From contig NZ_MIJY01000023.1 of the NCBI RefSeq assembly GCF_001730305.1, positions 62,001 to 126,000 of the forward strand: 64,000 bases of DNA, read 5' to 3'. The translations under genes were made by a program, and so were the position numbers. This DNA comes from Enterococcus termitis (GTDB lineage Bacteria; Bacillota; Bacilli; Lactobacillales; Enterococcaceae). The first letter of the stretch is position 1. Each line of letters starts with the position of its first letter. This document shows, piece by piece, positions 19,763-28,637 of this stretch. The notes under the pieces are model-generated. The model worked only from the letters and a program-made list of their open reading frames with translations, did no database searches and was not told where the DNA came from.

Positions 19763-20308
19763 TTATTTCCCCAGCGATTTGATATGTTGTTTGATTTTCT
19801 TGATCGCCCATTCATAATGACTGGACGTTGCAGAAACACAATAACTTCCAAGTGTAGATGTTCCAGTCCAAGTGAATGTGTTTTTTGCGAATAGCTCTTC
19901 ATTTGTAAAAGTTTCAAACATCTCCAAAACGTCAGTATGGCTCTTTTTGAGTAGTTGTTTTGCTTCATCCAAAGATGTATTTTGATGTTTTTTAACGAAT
20001 TCTTCATTCATTTTGCCATAGCTTCTCCAATTGTAAGGAGCAGGAAGGAAAGATTTTTCTTCTCCATTTTGATTAGAAATCACCCAGCTTAAGAGCAGCT
20101 GATGCCATTCATATAAATGAATCAATACATCTCGTAAATTCTGATCTCGTAACCAGTGCGCTTCTTTTCTTTTTTGTAAGAACTCTTCGCTAAACGCAAA
20201 TGCGGTTTGTTGTTTTTGATCATCCATAGAATCAATAAGTTGCCATAATTTTGAAAACTGTTCATCCGCTGTGGTGATCAAATCAATTTTTGTTGTAGGT
20301 CTTGGCAT
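19763..20308 (-). CDS. ClbS/DfsB family four-helix protein
   Basis: The 181-residue protein matches the ClbS/DfsB family (DUF1706), a four-helix bundle related to DinB. It has the N-terminal MPRPTTKIDLI, the central DVLIHLYEWHQLLLSWV, and the PAPYNWRSYGKMNEEFV segment typical of the group. The ClbS prototype is a cyclopropane hydrolase protecting against colibactin, but most members are uncharacterised. I chose ATG 20308 because AGGAG is well spaced for it; the in-frame GTG at 20317 sits directly on the ribosome site. It lies downstream of, and is probably co-transcribed with, the WYL regulator at 20373. Confidence 0.75.
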   Translation of the reverse strand: MPRPTTKIDLITTADEQFSKLWQLIDSMDDQKQQTAFAFSEEFLQKRKEAHWLRDQNLRDVLIHLYEWHQLLLSWVISNQNGEEKSFLPAPYNWRSYGKMNEEFVKKHQNTSLDEAKQLLKKSHTDVLEMFETFTNEELFAKNTFTWTGTSTLGSYCVSATSSHYEWAIKKIKQHIKSLGK

Positions 20309-20372
20309 AATGTTCACTCTCCTTTTTTATAGTCTCATCGTATCATATAGAAGGTGACAACTGTCTGTCACT

Positions 20373-21278
20373 TTATAGATCGAAATATTTTTTCTTCATT
20401 TCTTCAATGTAATTGATCAACTTCTTTTCCACATGTAATGGCGAGACGACTCTAACCGAAGCGCCCAGAGATAAAAGAAAAGAGTATAACCAATCGTCTT
20501 CTGGTAACTCTGTAGTCACAAGAAGTGAACCATCGTCTTGTTTTTGAATTTCACTGATATCAAACTCGTCGTAGGCTCTAAAGGCACTCTCTTTTGAAAA
20601 CAAAAGGCTTAAATGTACCTGAACAGGACTAGTTTCTTGTCCGATAGTTGGTACTGTGTAGCTGCTTCTAGAAAAAAACTCGTCTAGTATTTCTATGTGA
20701 CTGATTCTATTGAGTTTATATGTTCTATAGTCTTGATTTGATATACAAAAGGCTTGAATATACCAAGATTTAGATTTAAAAAGTAATTTTAATGGATAAA
20801 CAGTTTTTGAGCTTGTTTGTCCATAAGAATTCGCATAAGTAAAAGAAATCACGTTTTCTGCTAGAATAGCATTTTTCAAAAGATCGAATGTATGATTATC
20901 GAAATTTGCTTTTCCCCATCGAGCAAAATCAACTTCAATCCAGCTAGTATCGCTTTTCCTAAAGAGTGTTTGCAGCTTGCTTAAAATAGCAGTCGCGTCT
21001 AAATGATGGGTAGCAGCTAAACTTTGAAGGGCAAAGAGAATTTGATTTTGTTCCTCTGTTGAAATAAGAGTTTTGTCTAATACATAATTATCAAGCAATG
21101 AAATGCCGCCGCCTTTTCCTTTGGTCGTGTAGATTGGAATTCCTGCAATGGATAAGGCTTCAATATCACGCAGGATCGTTCTTTTAGAGACTTCAAAATA
21201 GTCTGCTAGCTCGTTTGTGGTAAGCTTTTTTCTTTCAAGTAGAAGATAGACGATTTCGAACATTCTATTTAGTTTCAT
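20373..21278 (-). CDS. YafY-type transcriptional regulator (HTH_11 plus WYL domain)
   Basis: The 301 residues start with a DeoR-like winged helix (about 1-55, with LTTNELADYFEVSKRTILRD). A WYL ligand-binding domain follows (about 140-215, with SWYIQAFCISNQDYRTYKLN), then the WCX C-terminal extension. WYL proteins sense nucleotides or nucleic acid and often control defence or stress genes. The ClbS-like gene follows after 64 bases on the same strand and is the most likely target. No ligand can be assigned. Confidence 0.83.
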   Translation of the reverse strand: MKLNRMFEIVYLLLERKKLTTNELADYFEVSKRTILRDIEALSIAGIPIYTTKGKGGGISLLDNYVLDKTLISTEEQNQILFALQSLAATHHLDATAILSKLQTLFRKSDTSWIEVDFARWGKANFDNHTFDLLKNAILAENVISFTYANSYGQTSSKTVYPLKLLFKSKSWYIQAFCISNQDYRTYKLNRISHIEILDEFFSRSSYTVPTIGQETSPVQVHLSLLFSKESAFRAYDEFDISEIQKQDDGSLLVTTELPEDDWLYSFLLSLGASVRVVSPLHVEKKLINYIEEMKKKYFDL

Positions 21279-21403
21279 GATGGGTCACCTTCTTGTTGTG
21301 GAGTTTTTAATCTGTGATTATTATAGCATGAGAGAGAAATGTTTTTGAAGTTGGGAATCATACTAGATTGTAGGTTTACCGAGAAATGTATATATTTTAA
21401 AAA

Positions 21404-21442
21404 AGTGTTTTTTTTACAGAAAACACTCTTTTATGTTATAAT
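21404..21442 (+). promoter_or_regulatory. promoter with inverted-repeat operator of the AbrB-Doc locus
   Basis: TTTACA (21413-21418) and TATAAT (21437-21442) are 18 bases apart. A perfect inverted repeat AGTGTTTT (21404-21411) and AAAACACT (21420-21427) straddles the -35 box. This is where an autoregulating antitoxin would bind. Confidence 0.6.
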
Positions 21443-21467
21443 AAACAAAATCAAGGAGGTATTAAAA

Positions 21468-21725
21468 ATGACTGAGATAATAAAAAAATCAAGAAAAACT
21501 AGGAAACAAGGAAGTACATATATGGCATCATTACCTAAAGAAGTCATTCAAGCATTATCTTTAAATGAAGGTGACACAGTAGATTTTATTATTCGTGATG
21601 GACAAGTCTCATTGGAGAAACCTTTAGCAATAAAATCAGATAATGTTCCTAAGGAATTTTATGATGATATTGATTTTTTTATGAATAAACATGATCAAGC
21701 GTTTAAAAATTTGGTTGAAAAATAA
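21468..21725 (+). CDS. AbrB/SpoVT-type antitoxin
   Basis: The 85-residue protein starts at ATG 21468 behind an excellent AAGGAGG site; the longer in-frame reading from 21339 is discarded because it runs through the promoter. The N-terminal half is a swapped-hairpin AbrB/MazE fold (GSTYMASLPKEVIQALSLNEGDTVDFIIRDGQVSLEKP). The C-terminal half is acidic and probably wraps the toxin. Its stop overlaps the toxin start by one base. DNA binding and autorepression at the upstream inverted repeat are expected from related systems. Confidence 0.82.
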   Translation: MTEIIKKSRKTRKQGSTYMASLPKEVIQALSLNEGDTVDFIIRDGQVSLEKPLAIKSDNVPKEFYDDIDFFMNKHDQAFKNLVEK

Positions 21726-22114
21726 TGAAGTATTTGACGATAGAAGAAGTAATTGCAATGAATTATGCTTTGATTAAACGTTATAGTCCGCTTGAAGTAA
21801 TTGGAGTTAAAGAAATGGGTTCTTTAGAAATGGTGATTGCTCAACCAAAGCAAGAAGTATTTGGGAAAGAATTATATCCAACTGTTTTTGATAAAGCCTA
21901 TATTCTATATGAAAAATTGATCAAGAAACATTGTTTTCATAATGGAAATAAAAGAACGGCGGTTTTAGCGATGTTAATATTTTTGAAAAGAAACGGTTTT
22001 ATTTTAAAAGTGAAAGACTGTGAATTGGAAGATATAAGTGTGGGAATTGCCGTTAATGAAGTTTCGCAAGAAGAGGTAGTTTCTTGGTTAGAAAAAAATT
22101 CTTGTCATATTTAA
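21725..22114 (+). CDS. Doc-type toxin (Fic fold, death-on-curing)
   Basis: The 129-residue protein carries the Doc/Fic core HCFHNGNKRTAVLAMLIFLK near residues 70-90, which fits the HxFxxGNKR motif. Doc phosphorylates EF-Tu and blocks translation. The length matches phage P1 Doc (126). Translation is coupled to the antitoxin gene by a TAATG-type overlap. Pairing with an AbrB-like rather than a Phd antitoxin is known but less common. All catalytic residues seem intact, so the toxin is probably active. Confidence 0.86.
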   Translation: MKYLTIEEVIAMNYALIKRYSPLEVIGVKEMGSLEMVIAQPKQEVFGKELYPTVFDKAYILYEKLIKKHCFHNGNKRTAVLAMLIFLKRNGFILKVKDCELEDISVGIAVNEVSQEEVVSWLEKNSCHI

Positions 22115-22238
22115 ATGAGAATGTGAAGAAAGCATTTAATTTATAGATAAGCAATTAGATTTATTATAGAACGCACGTAAAAAATATGGATTCATTTAAA
22201 AATAAAAGCGGATCTTCACTAGAAAAAGGGGTAAATAG

Positions 22239-22835
22239 ATGGTAAAGAAGGAAAATAAATTGGGGGACTATCTAGCATCGTATCTGTATAAAATAATTAT
22301 TTTGTTACTTACATTCCTGCTAAGTTGGTTACTGATCAGTAAAATCGAATTTCTAAAAGACATGTGGCAATGGGTAACTACACATTTTACAGAATGGTCA
22401 AACTATGAGGATAAGTTTGAATTTGCTATTGTAACTGTAATCGTTGTTGGAGTCGCTGGATTTGGAATATCAGGGATGTTTTTTATCTATTGGGGAATTC
22501 AGTTAGTGTTCAGATATATATTAGCAGAAACAAGTTTTTGTACTGTCAAAGAGATTGAATTGAAAGCGAAAATCAATGAAAAAGTTGTAGGTTCATACCG
22601 TTCACCTGGCGGAGACTATGATAACATTGTAGAGGAATTTAATTTAAATTTGCAGATTGATGGGTATAAGAAAATATACAAACTAACAGTACCATATGAT
22701 TTATTTGAGAGCCTAGAAAAAGGGCAGATGATTCAGGTAATTGAATCTGAGTACAGAATTTTTGGTAGTAGATTTGATACAATAATTACCTTAATGGAAG
22801 AGGAAGAATCGGATGTGCTATACGATTGGCCTTGA
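22239..22835 (+). CDS. hypothetical membrane protein with two TM segments
   Basis: This 198-residue protein has two hydrophobic segments (about 17-33 and 66-95) followed by a soluble, mostly beta-rich C-terminal domain of about 100 residues. That domain contains VVGSYRSPGGDYDNIVEEFN and ends in an acidic tail. The C-terminal part resembles small all-beta cell-surface or SH3-like domains only loosely. AAAAGGGG precedes the ATG. It follows the Doc toxin gene by 124 bases without an obvious terminator, but there is no reason to link them. Family not recognised. Confidence 0.55.
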   Translation: MVKKENKLGDYLASYLYKIIILLLTFLLSWLLISKIEFLKDMWQWVTTHFTEWSNYEDKFEFAIVTVIVVGVAGFGISGMFFIYWGIQLVFRYILAETSFCTVKEIELKAKINEKVVGSYRSPGGDYDNIVEEFNLNLQIDGYKKIYKLTVPYDLFESLEKGQMIQVIESEYRIFGSRFDTIITLMEEEESDVLYDWP

Positions 22836-22924
22836 TATATTTTGCATGTAGAAGATTAAATCAGAAAATCTTTCATGCATCCATTTGACACCACCTTTTT
22901 CATCTGCTATCATAATTAAAAATG

Positions 22925-23216
22925 AATAAAAAAACACGTAGAAAAAGAAAGTAAAATTCTGTGGAATTTCTAAAAGAGAGCCTTGGTAGCTGAAAAGAGG
23001 CGGAAGAAAACGAATTTGAAAATGGCTTTTGAGTGGGCATTTCGAGAGATTATTTTAGAGGTGCACGGTTATTCCCGTTAGCAAGAATCCTAATATCAAG
23101 CAGTGGCGGCGTATTAGAGTAGAGGCAAAAATCCTATAATTTTTGTGAATTAAGGTGGTACCATGTATGTTTATTACATCCTTAGAAGAGTCTTTGACTT
23201 TTCTAGGGATTTTTTG
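22925..23216 (+). promoter_or_regulatory. T-box riboswitch, methionine specifier
   Basis: The leader has an AGAGAG-type Stem I base, a Stem I segment ending AATGGCTTTTGAGTG, the T-box sequence AAGGTGGTACCATG (23152-23165), and a terminator (23178-23216) built from ATCCTTAGAA/TTCTAGGGAT plus a T-run. The specifier codon read from the conserved context is ATG at 23022-23024, for methionine. Uncharged tRNA-Met should pair with GGTGG and prevent termination. This fits the methionine-synthase-like gene that follows. Confidence 0.88.
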
Positions 23217-23249
23217 TTTTCTATTTAAAAAATGAGGGGGAAATACATT

Positions 23250-24371
23250 ATGTGTCAAAATTCAGTACATCATTTCGAAATCGTAGGAAGTTTTTTACGT
23301 CCGGAATCATTGAAAAAAGCGCGGGAAGAGTTTGCATCTGGTGCCATTTCAGCAGATGAATTAAAAACAATCGAGGATCAAGTGATTCGGTCGTTAGTCG
23401 CAAAACAAAAAGAAATTGGTTTAAATGTTATTAGTGATGGAGAGTTTCGCCGTAGTTATTGGCATCTTGATTTTTTCTGGGGATTCAATGGAATCGAGCA
23501 TAATGTGATGGATCAAGGGTATTTGTTTCATGGAGAAGAAACGCGTGCAGATTCAGCACGTTTAACTGGAAAAATCAGCTTTAATCCAAATCATCCTGTT
23601 TTTGAAGAGTATAAGTTTTTAACGGAAATTGCGGAAGGGACGCCTGTTCGTCAAAGTATTCCAGCGCCAGCACAATTGTTAGCGGAATTGGTTCGTAGTT
23701 CGAATGAAGAAAAGGTAGATGAGTTTTATCCGGATAGAGAAGTGCTGTATCAAGATATTGCCAAAGCCTATCGAGAAACAATTTTGGCTTTATATGACTT
23801 AGGCTGTCGAGATATTAAGCTAGATGATTGTACTTGGGGCATGTTAGTGGATAAAAACTTTTGGACAACGATGACCAATGGCGAATATGACACTCAAGCG
23901 CTGCAGGATTTATATTTACGTTTGAATAATGAGGCGATCGCTGACTTGCCGGAGGATTTACATGTAACAACCCATGTCTGTCGCGGCAATTATCATTCAA
24001 CCTGGGCTACTTCCGGCGGCTATGAACCAGTTGCCGATACATTGTTGGGCAATCAAAATGTTGAAGCCTTTTTCTTGGAGTTTGATGACGAACGTTCTGG
24101 AGATTTTGAGCCATTGCGTTTTGTTCCAGAAGAAAAGCAAGTAGTTTTGGGATTAGTTACAAGTAAGGACGGCAAATTAGAAGATAAGGAAACCTTAGTG
24201 AATAGAATCAAAGAAGCGAGTAAATATGTACCATTAGAAAGATTAAGCTTAAGTCCTCAATGCGGCTTTGCTTCAACAGAAGAAGGCAATATTTTAACGG
24301 AAGAGGATCAGTGGAAAAAATTAGCATTGGTGATCGATGTCGCTAATGAGGTGTGGGGAACAGAAAAATAG
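23250..24371 (+). CDS. cobalamin-independent methionine synthase-like protein (YxjG/YxjH type)
   Basis: The 373 residues correspond to the C-terminal catalytic barrel of MetE, without the N-terminal half, as in B. subtilis YxjG/YxjH. Visible features are EIVGSFLRPESLKKARE at the start, DGEFRRSYWHLDF, the zinc-ligand segment THVCRGNYHSTW and the late ligand in SPQCGFAS. The likely activity is methyl transfer to homocysteine. ATG 23250 is chosen because GAGGGGG lies seven bases ahead; ATG 23232 would overlap that site. Expression is controlled by the Met T-box. Confidence 0.85.
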   Translation: MCQNSVHHFEIVGSFLRPESLKKAREEFASGAISADELKTIEDQVIRSLVAKQKEIGLNVISDGEFRRSYWHLDFFWGFNGIEHNVMDQGYLFHGEETRADSARLTGKISFNPNHPVFEEYKFLTEIAEGTPVRQSIPAPAQLLAELVRSSNEEKVDEFYPDREVLYQDIAKAYRETILALYDLGCRDIKLDDCTWGMLVDKNFWTTMTNGEYDTQALQDLYLRLNNEAIADLPEDLHVTTHVCRGNYHSTWATSGGYEPVADTLLGNQNVEAFFLEFDDERSGDFEPLRFVPEEKQVVLGLVTSKDGKLEDKETLVNRIKEASKYVPLERLSLSPQCGFASTEEGNILTEEDQWKKLALVIDVANEVWGTEK

Positions 24372-24493
24372 CATTTTTATGACAAAAATGAAAGATAGAC
24401 AATAAAATTTTCTTAAAATGAATCTTCCGTAAAGCATATCAAAAAAGATTGTTGTATAGTTAATGACAAGAACAGTTTTATAGGAGGATTTAT

Positions 24494-25462
24494 ATGAAAC
24501 GAAATCAAAAACAACTCGCTTTTGCGATGACTTTACTTTTACTTTCTACAGGAGTTTACAGTGGTACAACTGCCTTTGCTACACAACAAAGCTCGACCGA
24601 AAGCACAGCGACAAGTGCTACAAGTACAGAAACAAGCAGTACTTCTGAAGAAGCGCTCCAAATAAACGCAGTAGCTTTAGGAAATGCATTAACACAAGAG
24701 CAAAAAGAGTATACTTTAAAAGCCTTAGGTGCAAAAGGAGAAACCCCAACGTACACCACGAACGGAGCTGACTTGATGAGCTTCATCCCAGATGGCGGCT
24801 TCAACAAGGAATGGGCGGTCTACAGTTCTGTTCGCATGGAGACACAGAAAAAAGGTGATGGTATCACTGTTGATATCGCTACACCAGAAAATATTACCAA
24901 AATCACTGCAGCTCAATATCAAAATGCCGCTCTGACGGCTGGTATCTCAGATGCTAAATTAACAGTTGCTTCAGCTGTACCGATCGACGGTTCAGGTGCC
25001 TTAGCTGGTGTCTATAAAATCGTAGAAGAGTCAGGTGGAATCATCAATCGTGATCGTGTGGGTGTTGCTCAGGACGAAATGGATGTTCTTTCTAAAATCA
25101 CAGAAGAAAATAAAGACAAAGAAGGCTATTCTGATGAAGCACTGAATGCGGCACAAGAAGAAGCCAAAAAAGAATTAGCAGCCAAAACAGCTGACGGAAC
25201 AAAATTAACAAAAGATGACATCCAACAAGCGGTTGACAATGCTCTAAAAAGTCAAGGAATTCAAGATGTTATGACATCAGATCAGGTCAACGAATTAACG
25301 ACATTGATGAGCGATATGAAAGATAAGAATATTTTTGATGATTTTGTTAATCAATTAGATTTAACTAAAACAAAAGAACAGCTACAAGAAAAATCAAAAG
25401 GACTTTGGGAAAACATCAAAAGTTTCTTCAGCGGTCTTTGGGATTCGATCACAGGGAAATAG
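24494..25462 (+). CDS. secreted DUF1002 family protein
   Basis: The 322 residues begin with a signal peptide (MKRNQKQLAFAMTLLLLSTG, cleavage probably after TAFA) followed by a Ser/Thr-rich linker of about 25 residues. The DUF1002 domain (YpuA-like) then covers about residues 55-270, recognisable by ALGNALTQEQKEYTLKALG and NRDRVGVAQDEMD. The C-terminal tail contains an amphipathic WENIKSFFSGLWDSI segment that could touch the membrane. AGGAGG precedes the ATG. The family is exported and uncharacterised. A terminator follows at 25474-25519. Confidence 0.82.
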   Translation: MKRNQKQLAFAMTLLLLSTGVYSGTTAFATQQSSTESTATSATSTETSSTSEEALQINAVALGNALTQEQKEYTLKALGAKGETPTYTTNGADLMSFIPDGGFNKEWAVYSSVRMETQKKGDGITVDIATPENITKITAAQYQNAALTAGISDAKLTVASAVPIDGSGALAGVYKIVEESGGIINRDRVGVAQDEMDVLSKITEENKDKEGYSDEALNAAQEEAKKELAAKTADGTKLTKDDIQQAVDNALKSQGIQDVMTSDQVNELTTLMSDMKDKNIFDDFVNQLDLTKTKEQLQEKSKGLWENIKSFFSGLWDSITGK

Positions 25463-25473
25463 TTTGATCAAAG

Positions 25474-25519
25474 TGTGGGTGGGATATGACTAAGAGAGTC
25501 ATGTTCCACTCATTTTTTT
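25474..25519 (+). terminator. terminator of the DUF1002 gene
   Basis: GTGGGATATGACT pairs with AGTCATGTTCCAC (one mismatch) and is followed by CATTTTTTT. Confidence 0.85.
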
Positions 25520-25819
25520 GTTCAAAATTACTAGATAAAGGCTGGTTTATAAACAGACACTATCATCAGCTGATTTACTTAATCAGACTGTTCTTCCTAT
25601 AAAGAGCAATGAAGCATAAAGAAAAAGCGCAGGTCAAACGAAGTGATTTATTTCCTTTGTTTTTCCTGTTCTTTTTATGTTAAAAAAGAAATAAAAGATT
25701 CGTGCCTGCAAGGTCTATGTAACATTGTAATTGCTTTTTAAATCACTTATAGTATGCAATATTTAACTTATAGGAATTGGAGAAGTAGAGAAAAAATGGG
25801 TAAGGATAGGGATAATAGG
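25520..25819. other. non-coding gap before the small XRE gene
   Basis: AT-rich DNA with no gene. A possible weak promoter (TTGCTT near 25731 and TATAGT near 25748) lies ahead of the XRE gene. Nothing else is evident. Confidence 0.4.
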
Positions 25820-26035
25820 ATGAAAATTGGAAATTTGCTAAAAGAAAATAGAGAAAAGAAAGAATTGACACAGCAACAAGTAGCAGATATCTTCCATGTG
25901 ACTAGACAGACCGTTTCAAGATGGGAAAATGAACAGTCGTATCCTAATCTGGATACACTAGTGGAGTTAAGTTTTTTCTTTGATTTTTCACTTGATGAAA
26001 TATTGAAGGGGGAAGGGAAATCTGCGGATAAATAG
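25820..26035 (+). CDS. small XRE-family HTH protein
   Basis: This is a stand-alone Cro/C1-type helix-turn-helix of about 71 residues (MKIGNLLKENREKKELTQQQ, then VADIFHVTRQTVSRWENEQS). The domain fills the whole protein and no effector domain is attached. ATG 25820 starts directly at the domain. In-frame starts at 25796 and 25754 would add a basic N-terminal extension, and the ribosome site does not decide between them. It precedes the GIY-YIG/DUF2075 gene on the same strand by about 410 bases, so it could regulate that island. Confidence 0.72.
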   Translation: MKIGNLLKENREKKELTQQQVADIFHVTRQTVSRWENEQSYPNLDTLVELSFFFDFSLDEILKGEGKSADK

Positions 26036-26446
26036 AACTATTTTTGAAATGATTCTGGGATAAATAAACACCAGTAGATTGGGTATATGTAGAAGATGGT
26101 TGATACAGGAAATAGGACAAGATAATTCATTTATCTTGTCCTAAAGATTTGAAATCTATTTTGGAAGAACTTATATGATGGAGATGAATTAGAAAATTAA
26201 AAACTCGATTTAGGTGTGAAGTCTGTTCTTGACTGAATTTTGTAGATAATGAAATATCTATCGTAGTTACAACTAATAGAAAAATAATTTAATAACTCAA
26301 ACAGATATAGAAAATCAAATTTTACAATTATAAAGGACCTTTTTTATTTCAAATATCTATTGTTATTTGAAAATTAGAACTTTATTGAATAAAAGATTCC
26401 CTATTATGAAAATAATTGTTACAATGTGTTTAGGGGAGTGGGAAGT
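26036..26446. other. AT-rich gap with a perfect hairpin
   Basis: There is no credible reading frame in this 411-base stretch. It contains the perfect inverted repeat at 26113-26143 and presumably the promoter of the GIY-YIG/DUF2075 gene. The base composition is markedly AT-rich, like the genes that follow. Confidence 0.5.
26113..26143. repeat. perfect 13-base inverted repeat
   Basis: TAGGACAAGATAA and its exact complement TTATCTTGTCCTA flank a 5-base loop. There is no T-run on either side, so it is a poor terminator. It could be an operator or an RNA hairpin. Confidence 0.6.
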
Positions 26447-28180
26447 ATGAAATATGAAGATGATACTATAAAAATCCAACTTAAAGAATACGATTTCTGT
26501 GAAAAAGAGGTTGGAAATTTAAAAGATCCTTTTGAAACAAATTATCCTATTTTATATATCTTATATAATACAGATAAGAAAAAGCTACCAGAAGCATATG
26601 TCGGACAAAGTTATCGATTTGATAAACGAATGTCTGAGCATCTAAAAAGTAATAAGAAAGCAATGATGAAAAAAATTGTCATGATTGGACATGACACATT
26701 GAACGTATCTGCAGCGTTGAATATAGAGACGAATTTAATCAGTTGTTTTGTCGCTGACGAAAAATATACAGTCGTGAATAGAAGCCAAATCAAAGGTAGT
26801 GAATCGCATAACTATTATGACAAAAGCTACTATGATGAAGTGCTGTTTCCAAAAATTTGGACTCGGCTTAGAGATGAAAAAATTGTTAAGCATAGCGTTG
26901 ATTTTTTAAGAAATAAAGATACGTTCAAATTATCACCGTTTCGTGGATTATCACCTGAACAACAAGACTTAAAAGAAAAGGTCATTGATTTTTGTAAACA
27001 AAGCTTAGCTGATACGGAAAACGAGCACCACGTCTTTTTTATTGCAGGAGAAGCAGGAACGGGGAAAAGCGTAGTTTTGAGCTCCATATTTAAAACAATA
27101 CAAGACTTAGCTGAAAAGAAAGAAGTCAATGAGTTTACTGACTTTAATCAGGATAATAATTATCTTTTGGTGAATCATAATGAGATGTTGAAAACATATA
27201 AGAGCATTGCTGAAAGTTTGCCAAATTTAAAAAAGAAAAATTTTATGAAACCAACAAGTTTTATTAATGACATTGATAAAGGAAAACGAGAAAAAGCAGA
27301 CATCGTGTTGGTAGATGAATCTCATTTACTACTTTCTACAAAGGACAAGTACAATAACTTTGAATTTGAGAACCAACTGGAAGAGGTTATCAAAAGAAGT
27401 AAAGTCACGATTGTTGTATTTGATGAAAAACAAGTGTTAAAACTAAAAAGTCACTGGAATGTAGATAGTCTTGTTGAAATAAAAAATAAATATCCAATTC
27501 ATGAAGAATACCATTTAACAACTCAATTTAGAATGAAAGCTGATCCTGAAATTGTACATTGGGTAGATTCATTCGTGAATCGAAAAATTTTGCCATTTCC
27601 TAAAGTTACAAAGCGAGAAAAGACTGAATCAGAAAAAAGATTTGGTGATAAGGATTTTGATTTCCGATTTTTCTCTAGTGCTGAAGATATGCGAATGGAA
27701 ATAAAAGCAAAAAATCAGAAATTTGGCTTAAGTAGAATCGTTTCAACCTTTGACTATACACATAAAAAAGATGGAAAAGATTATCTTGTTGAAGAAGGGG
27801 ATTTTTCTGCGCCATGGAACCGTACTGATTATAAAAAAAGCTGGGCAGAAGAAGAAGCAACAATTAACGAGGTTGGTTCAATTTATACAATACAAGGCTT
27901 TGATTTAAATTATGTTGGGGTGATTTTAGGACCTTCAATCGGTTACGATGCTGAAAAGAATGAATTGAAAATCGATATTGAAAAATACAAAGATTCAGAA
28001 GCATTCAAAAGTCGTGACGGAATCGAAAATATTGATAAAGTGAAAGAACAAATCATTTTGAATTCGATCAATGTTTTGTTAAAACGGGGAATCAATGGTT
28101 TATATATTTACGCAAGTGATGATAAACTAAGAGAGAAGTTAATGACAATTCAAAAGGAGAATTCAAAATGGACGAATTAA
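26447..28180 (+). CDS. GIY-YIG nuclease domain fused to DUF2075 (SF1 helicase-like ATPase)
   Basis: The 577-residue protein has an N-terminal GIY-YIG-type domain (YPILYILY at 33-40, YVGQSYRFDKRMSEH at 51-65). A DUF2075/Schlafen-related P-loop ATPase follows. Walker A GEAGTGKS is at 201-208, Walker B VLVDES at 287-292, QFRM near 360, and the motif V/VI-like TIQGFDLNYVGVILG at 481-495. The start is ATG 26447 with GGGGAG eight bases ahead. The last 13 bases overlap the next gene, a MazG-type pyrophosphohydrolase. A nuclease-ATPase tied to a nucleotide hydrolase suggests nucleic-acid surveillance or phage defence; this is inference. Confidence 0.82.
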   Translation: MKYEDDTIKIQLKEYDFCEKEVGNLKDPFETNYPILYILYNTDKKKLPEAYVGQSYRFDKRMSEHLKSNKKAMMKKIVMIGHDTLNVSAALNIETNLISCFVADEKYTVVNRSQIKGSESHNYYDKSYYDEVLFPKIWTRLRDEKIVKHSVDFLRNKDTFKLSPFRGLSPEQQDLKEKVIDFCKQSLADTENEHHVFFIAGEAGTGKSVVLSSIFKTIQDLAEKKEVNEFTDFNQDNNYLLVNHNEMLKTYKSIAESLPNLKKKNFMKPTSFINDIDKGKREKADIVLVDESHLLLSTKDKYNNFEFENQLEEVIKRSKVTIVVFDEKQVLKLKSHWNVDSLVEIKNKYPIHEEYHLTTQFRMKADPEIVHWVDSFVNRKILPFPKVTKREKTESEKRFGDKDFDFRFFSSAEDMRMEIKAKNQKFGLSRIVSTFDYTHKKDGKDYLVEEGDFSAPWNRTDYKKSWAEEEATINEVGSIYTIQGFDLNYVGVILGPSIGYDAEKNELKIDIEKYKDSEAFKSRDGIENIDKVKEQIILNSINVLLKRGINGLYIYASDDKLREKLMTIQKENSKWTN

Positions 28181-28497
28181 TCAAGAAAGTTAATCAATTC
28201 AGAGATGACCGAGACTGGCGACAATTTCATAATCCAAAAGATTTAGCGATTTCAATTTCTTTAGAAGCTTCTGAATTGCTGGAGAACTTTCAGTGGAAAA
28301 CAAGTGAAGAAGCGAAAGAGAAGAATCAAGAGAATATTGAACAGGAATTGGCAGATGTCCTGATTTATAGCTTGATGTTGGCATCTGATTTGGAGTTGAA
28401 CGTTGAGGAGATTATTGAGAAGAAGTTGGAGTTGAATGATCGGAAGTATCCTGTTGAGAAGAGTAAGGGGATTAAGGAGAAGTATACGGAGTTATAG
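28168..28497 (+). CDS. MazG-like nucleotide pyrophosphohydrolase
   Basis: This 109-residue all-alpha NTP-PPase has the MazG metal-binding pattern: EASELLENFQW (ExxxLxE, about 32-42) and EQELADVLIYSL (ExxxD, about 58-69). The length fits the single-domain MazG/RS21-C6 group. It hydrolyses NTPs or dNTPs to monophosphates and PPi. It overlaps the preceding gene by 13 bases and uses AAAGGAG within that gene, so the two are translationally coupled. Such hydrolases accompany some defence systems, where they deplete or sanitise nucleotides. Confidence 0.85.
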   Translation: MDELIKKVNQFRDDRDWRQFHNPKDLAISISLEASELLENFQWKTSEEAKEKNQENIEQELADVLIYSLMLASDLELNVEEIIEKKLELNDRKYPVEKSKGIKEKYTEL

Positions 28498-28637
28498 ATA
28501 CGCCAAAAGATAATATTGGAACTTAATGTAAAAAATTCTAATTTTTATTTGTATACTTAAGTAGAAACACAAATCTAATTTGAATCGAGGCGATTGAAAT
28601 CAAAAAAACTAATCTACCAAATTATATTTTAATAGCT

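Noticed and set aside
21339-21467. N-terminal extension of the AbrB-like antitoxin
   Set aside because: It passes through the promoter and operator, and a perfect AAGGAGG stands before ATG 21468.
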